A DNA stretch of 5,842 nt from Clostridia bacterium (GTDB lineage: Bacteria; Bacillota; Clostridia; Oscillospirales; CAG-382). This document shows, piece by piece, positions 1 through 5,464 of this stretch. The DNA lies in NCBI GenBank assembly GCA_017613815.1, contig JAGADB010000016.1:1-5842 (forward strand). Direction: 5' to 3'. Each line of letters starts with the position of its first letter. Position 1 is the stretch's first letter. A program made the translations under genes and the position numbers. Under the pieces are notes generated by a model, which worked only from the letters and a program-made list of their open reading frames with translations, was not told the origin of the DNA and searched no databases.

Positions 1-28
1 CGTTCGGTGAATGAACATTTTCCAGCAT
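1..28 (-). CDS. Possible 5' end of a further gene, cut by the window edge
   Basis: An ATG at 28-26 opens a frame that stays open to the window edge and gives MLENVHSPN. It lies 25 nt past the stop of the HAD phosphatase gene on the same strand, and no terminator separates the two. An AAGGG stretch lies about 13 nt upstream, rather far for a ribosome site. The peptide resembles the N-terminus of 1-deoxy-D-xylulose-5-phosphate synthase (Dxs), which often starts with a short Met-Leu-Glu/Asp segment followed by Asn-Ser-Pro or similar. Nine residues cannot establish that, so no product is assigned. It could also be chance open frame. Confidence 0.3.
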
Positions 29-53
29 CTGTGAATAATTTCCCTTCAATGCG

Positions 54-638
54 CTATGAGGCGCCGTTTTTGATTTCCTTAATTTTGTTTCCCTTAACTA
101 TAAAGCTTCTTTCCGCTCTTTCGATAAACGGTTTGTCGTTGAAGGAATCGGTGTAAAAACTGTCTATTTTTACGTTTCCGAACTTTTCGTCGAACATTTT
201 CGGCTTGTTTTCGCGGAAGCAAAGCTTTACTATTTTCTGCTCTTTTAAATCTATTTCCGAGCAGAGAAGATTATCTTCGCTGATATTCAATTTTCTGCAT
301 ACCGGTCTTAGCATTATGCCGAAAGCGGCGCTTAAAATAACGTCGTCTTCCCTTTTCTGAGAAAGATAAAACGGCTTTATTTTCTTTATATTCTTTACCC
401 AGAACTCCTCTACCCATTCCTCGTAAACGGGACACATTTTCAGCGCGTCGAATATATATTTTTCGCAAAGCTTCATCAGTTTTTCGTTGCTGATAAGGCA
501 GAGTTCGTATTTGAAAACGTTAAAAGTGATGGCAAAGAAAAATTTGATAAAACGGACGTCGCGTTTCAAGCAAAAAAAGTAAAAATCGAAAAGCGATTCG
601 CCCTTATATATCGTATTGTCAAAATCGTATACGTTCAT
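54..638 (-). CDS. HAD-superfamily phosphatase (HAD-IB / phosphoserine phosphatase-like)
   Basis: This is a 194-aa cytosolic hydrolase of the haloacid dehalogenase superfamily, expected to remove a phosphate from a small molecule through an aspartyl-phosphate intermediate. All four HAD motifs are visible. Motif I is DFDNT with nucleophile Asp5 and acid/base Asp7. Motif II is the Ser103 in ILSAA. Motif III is probably Lys145 in ENKPK. Motif IV is TDSFND with Mg-binding Asp164 and Asp168. The segment between motifs I and II, about residues 15-95, is helical and rich in Phe, Tyr and Lys, which fits the cap of HAD-IB enzymes. Its length suits small single-domain members. The substrate cannot be read from sequence; phosphoserine is only one candidate. 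The ATG at 638 has a modest AAGG site 8 nt upstream and follows its own consensus promoter. The gene is downstream of the efflux operon but separated from it by a terminator, so there is no sign of shared function. Confidence 0.85.
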   Translation of the reverse strand: MNVYDFDNTIYKGESLFDFYFFCLKRDVRFIKFFFAITFNVFKYELCLISNEKLMKLCEKYIFDALKMCPVYEEWVEEFWVKNIKKIKPFYLSQKREDDVILSAAFGIMLRPVCRKLNISEDNLLCSEIDLKEQKIVKLCFRENKPKMFDEKFGNVKIDSFYTDSFNDKPFIERAERSFIVKGNKIKEIKNGAS

Positions 639-667
639 ATAATCTACCTTAAATATTTGTTTTTCTT

Positions 668-696
668 ATTATACTTCATTTACACCTTGTTGTCAA
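668..696 (-). promoter_or_regulatory. Sigma-A promoter of the HAD phosphatase gene
   Basis: On the minus strand the -35 hexamer TTGACA (696-691) and the -10 hexamer TATAAT (673-668) are both exact consensus and lie 17 nt apart. The predicted start is near 661, leaving a leader of about 23 nt before the ATG at 638. It lies just past the terminator of the efflux operon, so the phosphatase gene appears to be transcribed on its own. I see no operator-like palindrome around it. Confidence 0.85.
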
Positions 697-712
697 TATA
701 ACACGTATGCAT

Positions 713-758
713 AAAAAAAGCCCTTGACGTCGGCGTTTTCCGCCGCCCGTCAAAAGCT
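713..758 (-). terminator. Intrinsic terminator closing the metal-efflux operon
   Basis: On the minus strand an 11-bp outer stem (AGCTTTTGACG with CGTCAAGGGCT, two U-G pairs) and a 5-bp inner stem (CGGCG with CGCCG) enclose a GAAAA loop and are followed by seven T (719-713). A small 2x1 internal loop separates the two stems. The two U-G pairs become C-A mismatches if read from the plus strand, so the element is built for minus-strand transcripts. It starts about 22 nt past the ATPase stop codon. Confidence 0.88.
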
Positions 759-779
759 CTTTTTACATAATTAAGTCTT

Positions 780-2624
780 TTACTTTATCTTAAACGCCCT
801 TATCGCGTTGAGAATTGCCAAAAACGCCGTTCCGACGTCGGCAAAAATCGCAAGCCACATATTGGCAAGCCCCATAACGCTCAAAATCATCACCGCCGCT
901 TTAACGGCGAGCGCGAAAACGATATTCTGCTTTACTATTCTCATGGTTTTTGCGGAAATCTTTATCGCAAGCGGGATTTTTGAGAGGTTATCGTCCATAA
1001 GCACGACGTTTGAGGCTTCTATCGCGGCGTCGCTTCCGATAACGCCCATGGCAATTCCGACGTCCGACGCCGAAAGCACCGGCGCGTCGTTTATTCCGTC
1101 GCCCGCGAAGGCGGTTATTTTATTTTCAGCCCTGTTTTCCGAAATAATCCTTTCGGCTATCTCAACTTTATCCGCGGGGAGAAGCTCATAATACGCCTTT
1201 TCTATTCCAAGTTCGAGCGATACCGCTTTTCCCGACGACTCCTTGTCGCCCGTAAGCATAACCGGCTCGACTCCGTATTTTTTCAGCGTTGAAAGAGCGT
1301 CTTTTGCGCCGTCTTTTATCATATCCTTTACGGCGATAATCCCTGCGTATATTCCGTCAACCGATGCGTAAACCGCCGTGCCTGTACCCGAATATTCTTC
1401 AAAATCGATTTTTTCATCACTCATAAGCGTCTTGTTTCCGACGTTTACTTTTTTGCCGTCGACAAGCGCTCTTATACCTTTTCCGACGGACTGCTCCGCA
1501 TTTTCAACCACTGCGCCGGATATGTCGGCGTTATTTCTTAAAACCGCCGCAATCGGGTGTCCTGAATATTTTTCCGCCGCCGCGGCGTAATAAAGGAGCT
1601 CTTTTTCGGTAAATCCGTTTGCGGTTTTGGTTTCGGACAGTTCGAATTTTCCCTTTGTGAGCGTGCCCGTCTTGTCGAAAATGACGGTTTTTATCTTTGA
1701 AAGCGCCTCGATATATACGGCGCCCTTAATGAGTATTCCGTTCTTCGACGCGCCGCCTATTCCGCAGAAAAACGAAAGCGGAACGGAAATCACGAGCGCG
1801 CACGGGCAGGAAACGACGAGAAAAATAAGGCCGCTCTTGACGTGCGACGCAAAATCGCCGTAAATCAGCGTGGGAATAAGCACTATCAAAACTGCGAGCA
1901 GGCACACCGCCGGGGTATAGTATTTTGCGAATTTCGTTATGAAGTTCTCGGATTTCGACTTCTTTTCAGCGCTTTTTTCGGTGAGCTCGAGTATCTTTGC
2001 AACCGTCGATTCGGAATACGGCTTTATGACCTTTGCATACAGCGTGCCGCTTATATTAACGCAGCCGCTCGTGAGCCTTATGCCTTCCTTTACCGCGACG
2101 GGCGACGCCTCGCCGGTTAGAGCCGCGGTGTCGATGTACGACTCGCCTTTTGTAACTACGCAGTCGACGGGTATTCTTTCGCCGCTCTTGATGAGGATGA
2201 CGTCGCCTACCGAAATCTCTTCCGGCGAAACTACCTTGATTTCTTCATTTTCGGTTACCTTGTTTGCGTAGTCAGGCCTTATATCCATAAGTGCGGTTAC
2301 TGATTTTCTCGTCTTTGAAACGGCGCAGCTCTGAAAAAGCTCGCCTATCTGATACAAAATCAGCACCATGACCGCTTCGGAATACTCTTTAAGCGCGTAC
2401 GCGCCGAGAGTCGCCGCAAGCATGAGGAAATTCTCGTCGAAAACGCGTCCCGACGCGATATTAAGCACCGCTTTTTTTACGACGTCGTATCCGACGACGA
2501 TATACGGCGCGAGAAACGCAAGCGCACGCAGCAAACCGTACTCTTCCGGTATGAAAATGCATGCAAGGAAGAGTACGAGCGATATTATTATCCTGTAAAG
2601 AAGTTTTTTCTGCTTTTTTGTCAT
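780..2624 (-). CDS. cadA: P1B-2 type Zn/Cd/Pb-exporting P-type ATPase without an N-terminal HMA domain
   Basis: This 614-aa inner-membrane pump uses ATP to move Zn2+, Cd2+ and probably Pb2+ out of the cytoplasm. All P-type landmarks are present: the actuator loop TGEA (170-173), the transmembrane metal site Cys-Pro-Cys (273-275), phosphorylation motif DKTGTLT with Asp317, the P1B nucleotide-domain SGHP with His356, TGD (458-460) and hinge GDGIND (508-513). The end of the protein carries the Zn/Cd signature: Lys575 in one helix and Asp596 in the next, 21 residues apart, as in E. coli ZntA (Lys693/Asp714). The copper-type Asn/Tyr and Met/Ser signatures are absent, so copper is unlikely. Two hydrophobic segments before residue 55 match the MA/MB helices. 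The N-terminus starts just before MA, so the metal-binding HMA domain normally fused in ZntA/CadA is missing; a separate gene 4 nt upstream encodes it. The nearest SD-like AGGA is 15 nt from the ATG, so translation probably depends on coupling to the HMA gene. Confidence 0.95.
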   Translation of the reverse strand: MTKKQKKLLYRIIISLVLFLACIFIPEEYGLLRALAFLAPYIVVGYDVVKKAVLNIASGRVFDENFLMLAATLGAYALKEYSEAVMVLILYQIGELFQSCAVSKTRKSVTALMDIRPDYANKVTENEEIKVVSPEEISVGDVILIKSGERIPVDCVVTKGESYIDTAALTGEASPVAVKEGIRLTSGCVNISGTLYAKVIKPYSESTVAKILELTEKSAEKKSKSENFITKFAKYYTPAVCLLAVLIVLIPTLIYGDFASHVKSGLIFLVVSCPCALVISVPLSFFCGIGGASKNGILIKGAVYIEALSKIKTVIFDKTGTLTKGKFELSETKTANGFTEKELLYYAAAAEKYSGHPIAAVLRNNADISGAVVENAEQSVGKGIRALVDGKKVNVGNKTLMSDEKIDFEEYSGTGTAVYASVDGIYAGIIAVKDMIKDGAKDALSTLKKYGVEPVMLTGDKESSGKAVSLELGIEKAYYELLPADKVEIAERIISENRAENKITAFAGDGINDAPVLSASDVGIAMGVIGSDAAIEASNVVLMDDNLSKIPLAIKISAKTMRIVKQNIVFALAVKAAVMILSVMGLANMWLAIFADVGTAFLAILNAIRAFKIK

Positions 2625-2628
2625 TTTT

Positions 2629-2847
2629 TTATTTTATAATCCTGCAGTCCGGCTCTATTTTTTTGGCAATTTTAGCCATTTCGTCAACAATTCTGTCCAA
2701 TTTGCTTTCATCTGCGTCAAGCGTTATTTTCTGAGCAAGAAAGCTTACAGACACGCTGTTTACTCCGTCGAGTTTTGATATTCCTTCCTCGATTTTTGCG
2801 GCGCAGTTTGCGCAGTCCAAATCTTCAACCTTAAATACCTTTACCAT
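2629..2847 (-). CDS. Free-standing heavy-metal-associated (HMA) domain protein, partner of the ATPase
   Basis: This 72-aa soluble protein is a single HMA (ferredoxin-like beta-alpha-beta-beta-alpha-beta) domain. The metal site DCANC has Cys12 and Cys15 on the loop after the first strand. The Asp before the first Cys is typical of Zn/Cd/Pb-binding HMA domains such as the one in ZntA, whereas copper chaperones usually have GMTC or GMHC. The rest (AAKIEEGISKLDGV, then VSVSFLAQKITL) is standard HMA, and a third Cys (Cys68) sits near the end. It lies between the regulator (26 nt after its stop) and the ATPase (4 nt before its start). A strong AAGGGG site lies 8 nt before the ATG at 2847. It most likely hands Zn or Cd to the pump or senses metal for it, replacing the missing N-terminal domain. 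A copper chaperone (CopZ) is the alternative and is disfavoured by the motif and the neighbours. Confidence 0.9.
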   Translation of the reverse strand: MVKVFKVEDLDCANCAAKIEEGISKLDGVNSVSVSFLAQKITLDADESKLDRIVDEMAKIAKKIEPDCRIIK

Positions 2848-2873
2848 TGTTTTTGCCCCTTTTCTGTAAATAA

Positions 2874-3248
2874 TTATTCGTTAATATGCTCCGCGCCCTG
2901 CGCAATAATCGTCTTTACGTGGTCGTCGGCAAGCGAATAATACACGACCTTGCCGTCTCTGCGGTATTTTACGAGCTCCGCCTGCTTCAAAATGCGAAGC
3001 TGATGCGACACCGCCGACACCGAAACGCAAAGCAGTTCGGAAATATCGCACACGCACAGTTCTCCCTGCATGAGCGCCGAAAGTATCCTTATTCTCGTGG
3101 TATCTCCGAAAACCTTATACAGTTCCGCAAGCTTCATCGTCTCTTCTTCGGTATAGCCGCCCGATTTTGCGTTCTCCACCGCGTTCTTATGCACTTCCGA
3201 TATCTCGCATTCCGGCACGCTTTCTCCGAAAATCTTTTCTTCTTTCAT
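2874..3248 (-). CDS. cadC: CadC/SmtB-type ArsR-family metal-sensing repressor
   Basis: This is a 124-aa dimeric winged-helix repressor expected to block its own operon until Zn, Cd or Pb binds. The ArsR core runs from about residue 38 to 106, with recognition helix SAVSHQLRILK (78-88) and wing RRDGKVVYYSL. Two metal sites can be read. The alpha3N site has Cys65 and Cys67 in ELCVCD plus Cys14 in PECEIS; the 51-residue gap from Cys14 to Cys65 equals Cys7 to Cys58 in S. aureus CadC. The alpha5 site is Asp108, His110, His121 and Glu124, with the same spacing as Asp104, His106, His117 and Glu120 in SmtB. The CadC Cys11 position is Glu18 here. The start is the ATG at 3248, with AGGGAGG 11 nt upstream. 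A longer frame from a TTG at 3356 exists, but it begins upstream of the promoter's -35 box and would not be in the mRNA. The gene is first in the operon and is followed by the HMA protein and the exporter. Confidence 0.93.
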   Translation of the reverse strand: MKEEKIFGESVPECEISEVHKNAVENAKSGGYTEEETMKLAELYKVFGDTTRIRILSALMQGELCVCDISELLCVSVSAVSHQLRILKQAELVKYRRDGKVVYYSLADDHVKTIIAQGAEHINE

Positions 3249-3259
3249 TATATTTTTCG

Positions 3260-3266
3260 CCTCCCT
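3260..3266 (-). promoter_or_regulatory. Ribosome binding site that fixes the repressor start
   Basis: AGGGAGG on the minus strand lies 11 nt before the ATG at 3248 and downstream of the predicted transcription start. No comparable site precedes the upstream TTG at 3356, so this site sets the repressor at 124 residues. Confidence 0.8.
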
Positions 3267-3278
3267 TTCGTTTTCTTG

Positions 3279-3308
3279 CAAACATTTGAACATCTGTTCA
3301 ACTGTTTG
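3279..3308 (-). promoter_or_regulatory. Palindromic metal-repressor operator at the transcription start
   Basis: Plus-strand arms CAAACATTTGAACA (3279-3292) and TGTTCAACTGTTTG (3295-3308) are inverted repeats separated by TC; 13 of 14 positions pair. The core TGAACA-N2-TGTTCA matches the 12-2-12 operators of the SmtB/CzrA/CadC family, whose hallmark is TGAA with its inverted partner. The element covers roughly +1 to +30 relative to the predicted start, so a bound repressor would block initiation or clearance. Binding is inferred, not shown. Confidence 0.85.
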
Positions 3309-3315
3309 TAATTTT

Positions 3316-3344
3316 ATTATAACGCTCCTTTTCCGAAATGTCAA
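3316..3344 (-). promoter_or_regulatory. Consensus sigma-A promoter of the metal-efflux operon
   Basis: On the minus strand TTGACA (3344-3339) and TATAAT (3321-3316) are exact consensus with a 17-nt spacer. The predicted start is near 3309, next to the operator, giving a leader of about 61 nt before the repressor ATG. Such a strong promoter fits a system held off by a repressor and opened by metal. Confidence 0.9.
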
Positions 3345-3364
3345 GTAGTTTTGCAAAATTTTTC

Positions 3365-3403
3365 AAAAAAATTGCTCCCTGCGGTTTTCCGTAAGAAGCA
3401 ATT
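3365..3403 (-). terminator. Intrinsic terminator closing the SPFH / zinc-ribbon / TPM block
   Basis: On the minus strand AATTGCTTCTTACGG pairs with CCGCAGGGAGCAATT over 15 positions, with one A-C mismatch and two U-G pairs. The loop is AAAA and a run of seven T follows (3371-3365). It begins about 19 nt past the TPM gene stop and ends about 20 nt before the -35 box of the efflux operon, insulating the two blocks. Confidence 0.9.
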
Positions 3404-3421
3404 CAAATTATTAGGTTTTGG

Positions 3422-4243
3422 TTAAAATCTTCCGCCGCCTCCGCCGTGAACTCTTCCGGAAGAGCTCCGGTGCGTGGATGACGAGCCGGACGAGGAGTCG
3501 TCTTTTATCCTTACTCTCGTTACGTAGCTTCCGACAAATCTGTCGTAAGAACCCGTAAGCGCAAGGCTTCCGTTTACGAAATAGTCGCTCGCCGACGGTT
3601 TCGCTCTTACGGATTTGAGCTGTCCTTTAAGTATCGAAATCACGATAAAGGCAATTATCAGTCCCACAACCGCGCCTATGCCGAGGTTTGCCGGCAGATT
3701 TTCGAGATTCATTCCCGAAGAGCTTTTGCCGCTTCCGTTTCTCGCTTTGGAGACGAGGTCCCTTACATCATAAGAGAACGTCCGAAACGCGTTATAGTAG
3801 TTTCCGTCTGCAAGGTCGGAAACTATATCTACTCCGAGGTCGCTTATGTCGCGGTCGGTTATCGCGTTTATTCCGTAGCCCTCGGTGGAAATCCAATACG
3901 AGTTGTATTCGCCCAGGTACAAAAGCAGAATACAGCCGTCGTAGTTACTTCCGTAGCCGTAGCCGGTATAGTCGTAATAGTCGTCGGCATACTCCGTCTC
4001 GTTCTTTCCGCCAAGGTCGGTCGTGGTTACTATTACTATATCGAACTTATACTTTTCCCGTATTCCCTCTATTATGCTTTCAAGGTTTTCTCTTTCGCTT
4101 TCGTCAAGAACGCCCGCTCCGTCAACCACTCTTGCAAGATATGGGTTTACGCATTCCGCGTCGTCCGACGCAAATACGCAAATGCCCGAAATCATTATCA
4201 GCACGAGGATTGCCGAAAGAAGTTTTACAATCTTTTTACTCAT
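3422..4243 (-). CDS. TPM-domain (YgcG / YdjH-like) secreted, membrane-anchored protein
   Basis: This 273-aa protein has an N-terminal signal sequence (SKKIVK followed by a hydrophobic run, possible cleavage after about Ala26 in VFASD). An extracytoplasmic TPM domain follows at about 36-168, with the opening VVDGAGVLDESERENLESII, a central strand DGCILLLYL and the WISTEGYGI segment. A Gly/Ser linker leads to a transmembrane helix at about 187-206. The cytoplasmic tail is Ser-rich and ends in HGGGGGRF, an ending common among bacterial TPM proteins. TPM domains are linked to membrane protein quality control and envelope stress; no specific reaction is established. In B. subtilis the TPM protein YdjH partners with zinc-ribbon protein YdjG and SPFH protein YdjI, and all three types are adjacent here. 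The start is the ATG at 4243, with GAGG 8 nt upstream overlapping the previous stop; the in-frame TTG at 4264 has no such site. The stop is followed closely by a terminator, so this is the last gene of the block. Confidence 0.88.
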   Translation of the reverse strand: MSKKIVKLLSAILVLIMISGICVFASDDAECVNPYLARVVDGAGVLDESERENLESIIEGIREKYKFDIVIVTTTDLGGKNETEYADDYYDYTGYGYGSNYDGCILLLYLGEYNSYWISTEGYGINAITDRDISDLGVDIVSDLADGNYYNAFRTFSYDVRDLVSKARNGSGKSSSGMNLENLPANLGIGAVVGLIIAFIVISILKGQLKSVRAKPSASDYFVNGSLALTGSYDRFVGSYVTRVRIKDDSSSGSSSTHRSSSGRVHGGGGGRF

Positions 4244-4255
4244 ATTCCCCGCCTC
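4244..4255 (-). promoter_or_regulatory. Ribosome binding site of the TPM gene, overlapping the previous stop
   Basis: The minus-strand sequence GAGGCGGGGAAT directly precedes the ATG at 4243. Its first two bases are part of the TGA stop (4256-4254) of the zinc-ribbon gene. The arrangement points to translational coupling and selects the ATG at 4243 over the TTG at 4264. Confidence 0.65.
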
Positions 4256-5456
4256 ATTTCGCAATAAGCTGGAGAATCAGCGTGCAGACTGCCGTCGCTG
4301 CGGCGAAAATGCCTGCGAATGTAATTCTCTTCTTGGTTTTGTCTATCGGCAGGTCTCCGACGAATTTTCCCGTCTGTCCGTTCATGGCAAACGTGAATTT
4401 CTGTCCTTGATACGTCGTCGAAAGCAGATAAACCGGGTAAAGCGCGTAGCTTACCGTTCCCTCTTCGAGAGTAACGCCGCTTGACGCGCTGTTGGTGTTT
4501 GCAAACGGGTCTTGGTAATTTACGTTCTGCATCTGACCGTATTTTTGGTAAAAAAGGTCGCGCGAGAAGTTTCTTACGGTGGTATAGCCGTTTACCGTGC
4601 TTCTGAGCACGTCTATCGTACTCCGGCGGACTCTTTCGTTTGCGCGCTTTTCGCTCGTCTTATCGTCGACGTCGTATTTGTCGGCGAAAAATCCCGAAAG
4701 ATACGCGGTCTGAAACGGCACCGCGTCTCTGAAATCGAAGGGCTCTATCGATTCCATAAGGTCGTCGGGCATCTTCTGCGAGCCGTCGACGGGAATATTC
4801 TTAAATTCCATTTTTCCGGAGCGGAAAACGTCAAACGTGCTCACTTCGGTGTACCGGTAGTTGCCCGCAATCCACGTGCGAACCTTTTCGGCGTCAAATC
4901 TCGCGAAAGAATCGACTTTTGAGCTGAAAAGCCAGAAAGGTACGTAAATTCCCTTTATTTCGTCGATGTGGTTTTCGTTTTTGAAGAACTTCGGCAAAAG
5001 GAATTTGCCGCTTATGTGTTGCTTATATTTTTCCTTTGCCGCGTTCTTGTCGAGCTTGAACGGGATTACGTAGTCAGGTTTGAGCGCGCCCTTGAAACGT
5101 CCGAAAACTACGACCTGATTTCCGCAGTACGGGCATTCCGTCGCGGCGGTATTGTTGTCGCCTATTATCTCTCCGCCGCAGGAATTGCACACGAACACGG
5201 AAATGTTGTCCGTCTCGCTTTCGTCCCACTCCTTTATGGAGTTCTCGTCCCAGTTGAAGTTATCCTGCGGAAGTCCGTTTACGTCAACACCCCCGTTTTC
5301 GGCGGGAATATCTTCCGTAAGGACATCGTCTTTCGGCAGCATCTCTTCCATGGAAAGCACCGTATCGCAATACGGGCATTTCATCATCTGTAATGACGAG
5401 TCAAATTTTATTGTCCCGCCGCAGGCGGGACATTTGAAATCAAGTAAACTGCTCAT
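4254..5456 (-). CDS. Double zinc-ribbon membrane-anchored protein (YdjG-like)
   Basis: This 400-aa protein starts with a zinc ribbon (Cys9, Cys12, Cys27, Cys30) of the FKCPACGG...KCPYC type. An acidic linker rich in Asp, Glu and Asn (about 41-85) follows, then a second ribbon (Cys90, Cys93, Cys108, Cys111). A long conserved region (about 120-370) includes a YVPFWLF segment and ends in the FAMNGQTGKFVGDLPIDK block, which recurs in proteins of this type. A hydrophobic helix at 377-397 anchors the C-terminus in the membrane, so most of the protein should be cytoplasmic. It is often annotated as a TFIIB-type zinc-ribbon or primosomal-protein-like protein, but no helicase motifs are present, so a role in DNA metabolism is unsupported. 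It sits between SPFH and TPM genes as expected for the YdjG/YdjH/YdjI system, where it probably helps form a membrane platform. The ATG at 5456 lies 8 nt after the SPFH gene stop, and its AAGG ribosome site overlaps that stop. Confidence 0.82.
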   Translation of the reverse strand: MSSLLDFKCPACGGTIKFDSSLQMMKCPYCDTVLSMEEMLPKDDVLTEDIPAENGGVDVNGLPQDNFNWDENSIKEWDESETDNISVFVCNSCGGEIIGDNNTAATECPYCGNQVVVFGRFKGALKPDYVIPFKLDKNAAKEKYKQHISGKFLLPKFFKNENHIDEIKGIYVPFWLFSSKVDSFARFDAEKVRTWIAGNYRYTEVSTFDVFRSGKMEFKNIPVDGSQKMPDDLMESIEPFDFRDAVPFQTAYLSGFFADKYDVDDKTSEKRANERVRRSTIDVLRSTVNGYTTVRNFSRDLFYQKYGQMQNVNYQDPFANTNSASSGVTLEEGTVSYALYPVYLLSTTYQGQKFTFAMNGQTGKFVGDLPIDKTKKRITFAGIFAAATAVCTLILQLIAK

Positions 5457-5464
5457 TTTCAGCC

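Noticed and set aside
271..468. 65-codon minus-strand frame inside the HAD phosphatase gene
   Set aside because: It is a frame-shifted, basic peptide nested in a gene with complete HAD motifs and lacks its own ribosome site.
808..2598. Several plus-strand open frames of 70-127 codons opposite the ATPase gene
   Set aside because: They lie antisense to a gene with every P-type ATPase motif intact, give no recognisable domains, and reflect biased codon use of the real gene.
2629..2847. Copper chaperone (CopZ) identity for the HMA protein
   Set aside because: The metal loop is DCANC rather than the GMTC/GMHC type, and the neighbours are a CadC-like sensor and an ATPase with the Zn/Cd Lys/Asp signature.
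3249..3356. N-terminal extension of the repressor from a TTG at 3356 (160 aa)
   Set aside because: The TTG lies upstream of the -35 box, has no good ribosome site, and its first codons overlap promoter and operator. The ATG at 3248 has a strong AGGGAGG and gives the usual CadC length and Cys spacing.
4244..4264. Seven extra residues on the TPM protein from a TTG at 4264
   Set aside because: The ATG at 4243 has a purine-rich ribosome site and leaves a clean signal sequence starting MSKK. The TTG lies inside the previous gene and has no site.
2886..5393. Plus-strand open frames of 92-240 codons opposite the repressor, TPM and zinc-ribbon genes
   Set aside because: Their products are Arg/Ser/Phe-rich with no domain pattern, and the opposite strand encodes well-supported proteins. 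The longest (3688-4410) also spans a real gene boundary on the other strand.
4254..5456. Primosomal protein N' (PriA helicase) identity for the double zinc-ribbon protein
   Set aside because: Only the zinc-ribbon Cys pattern is shared; there are no Walker or helicase motifs, and a C-terminal membrane helix argues against it.
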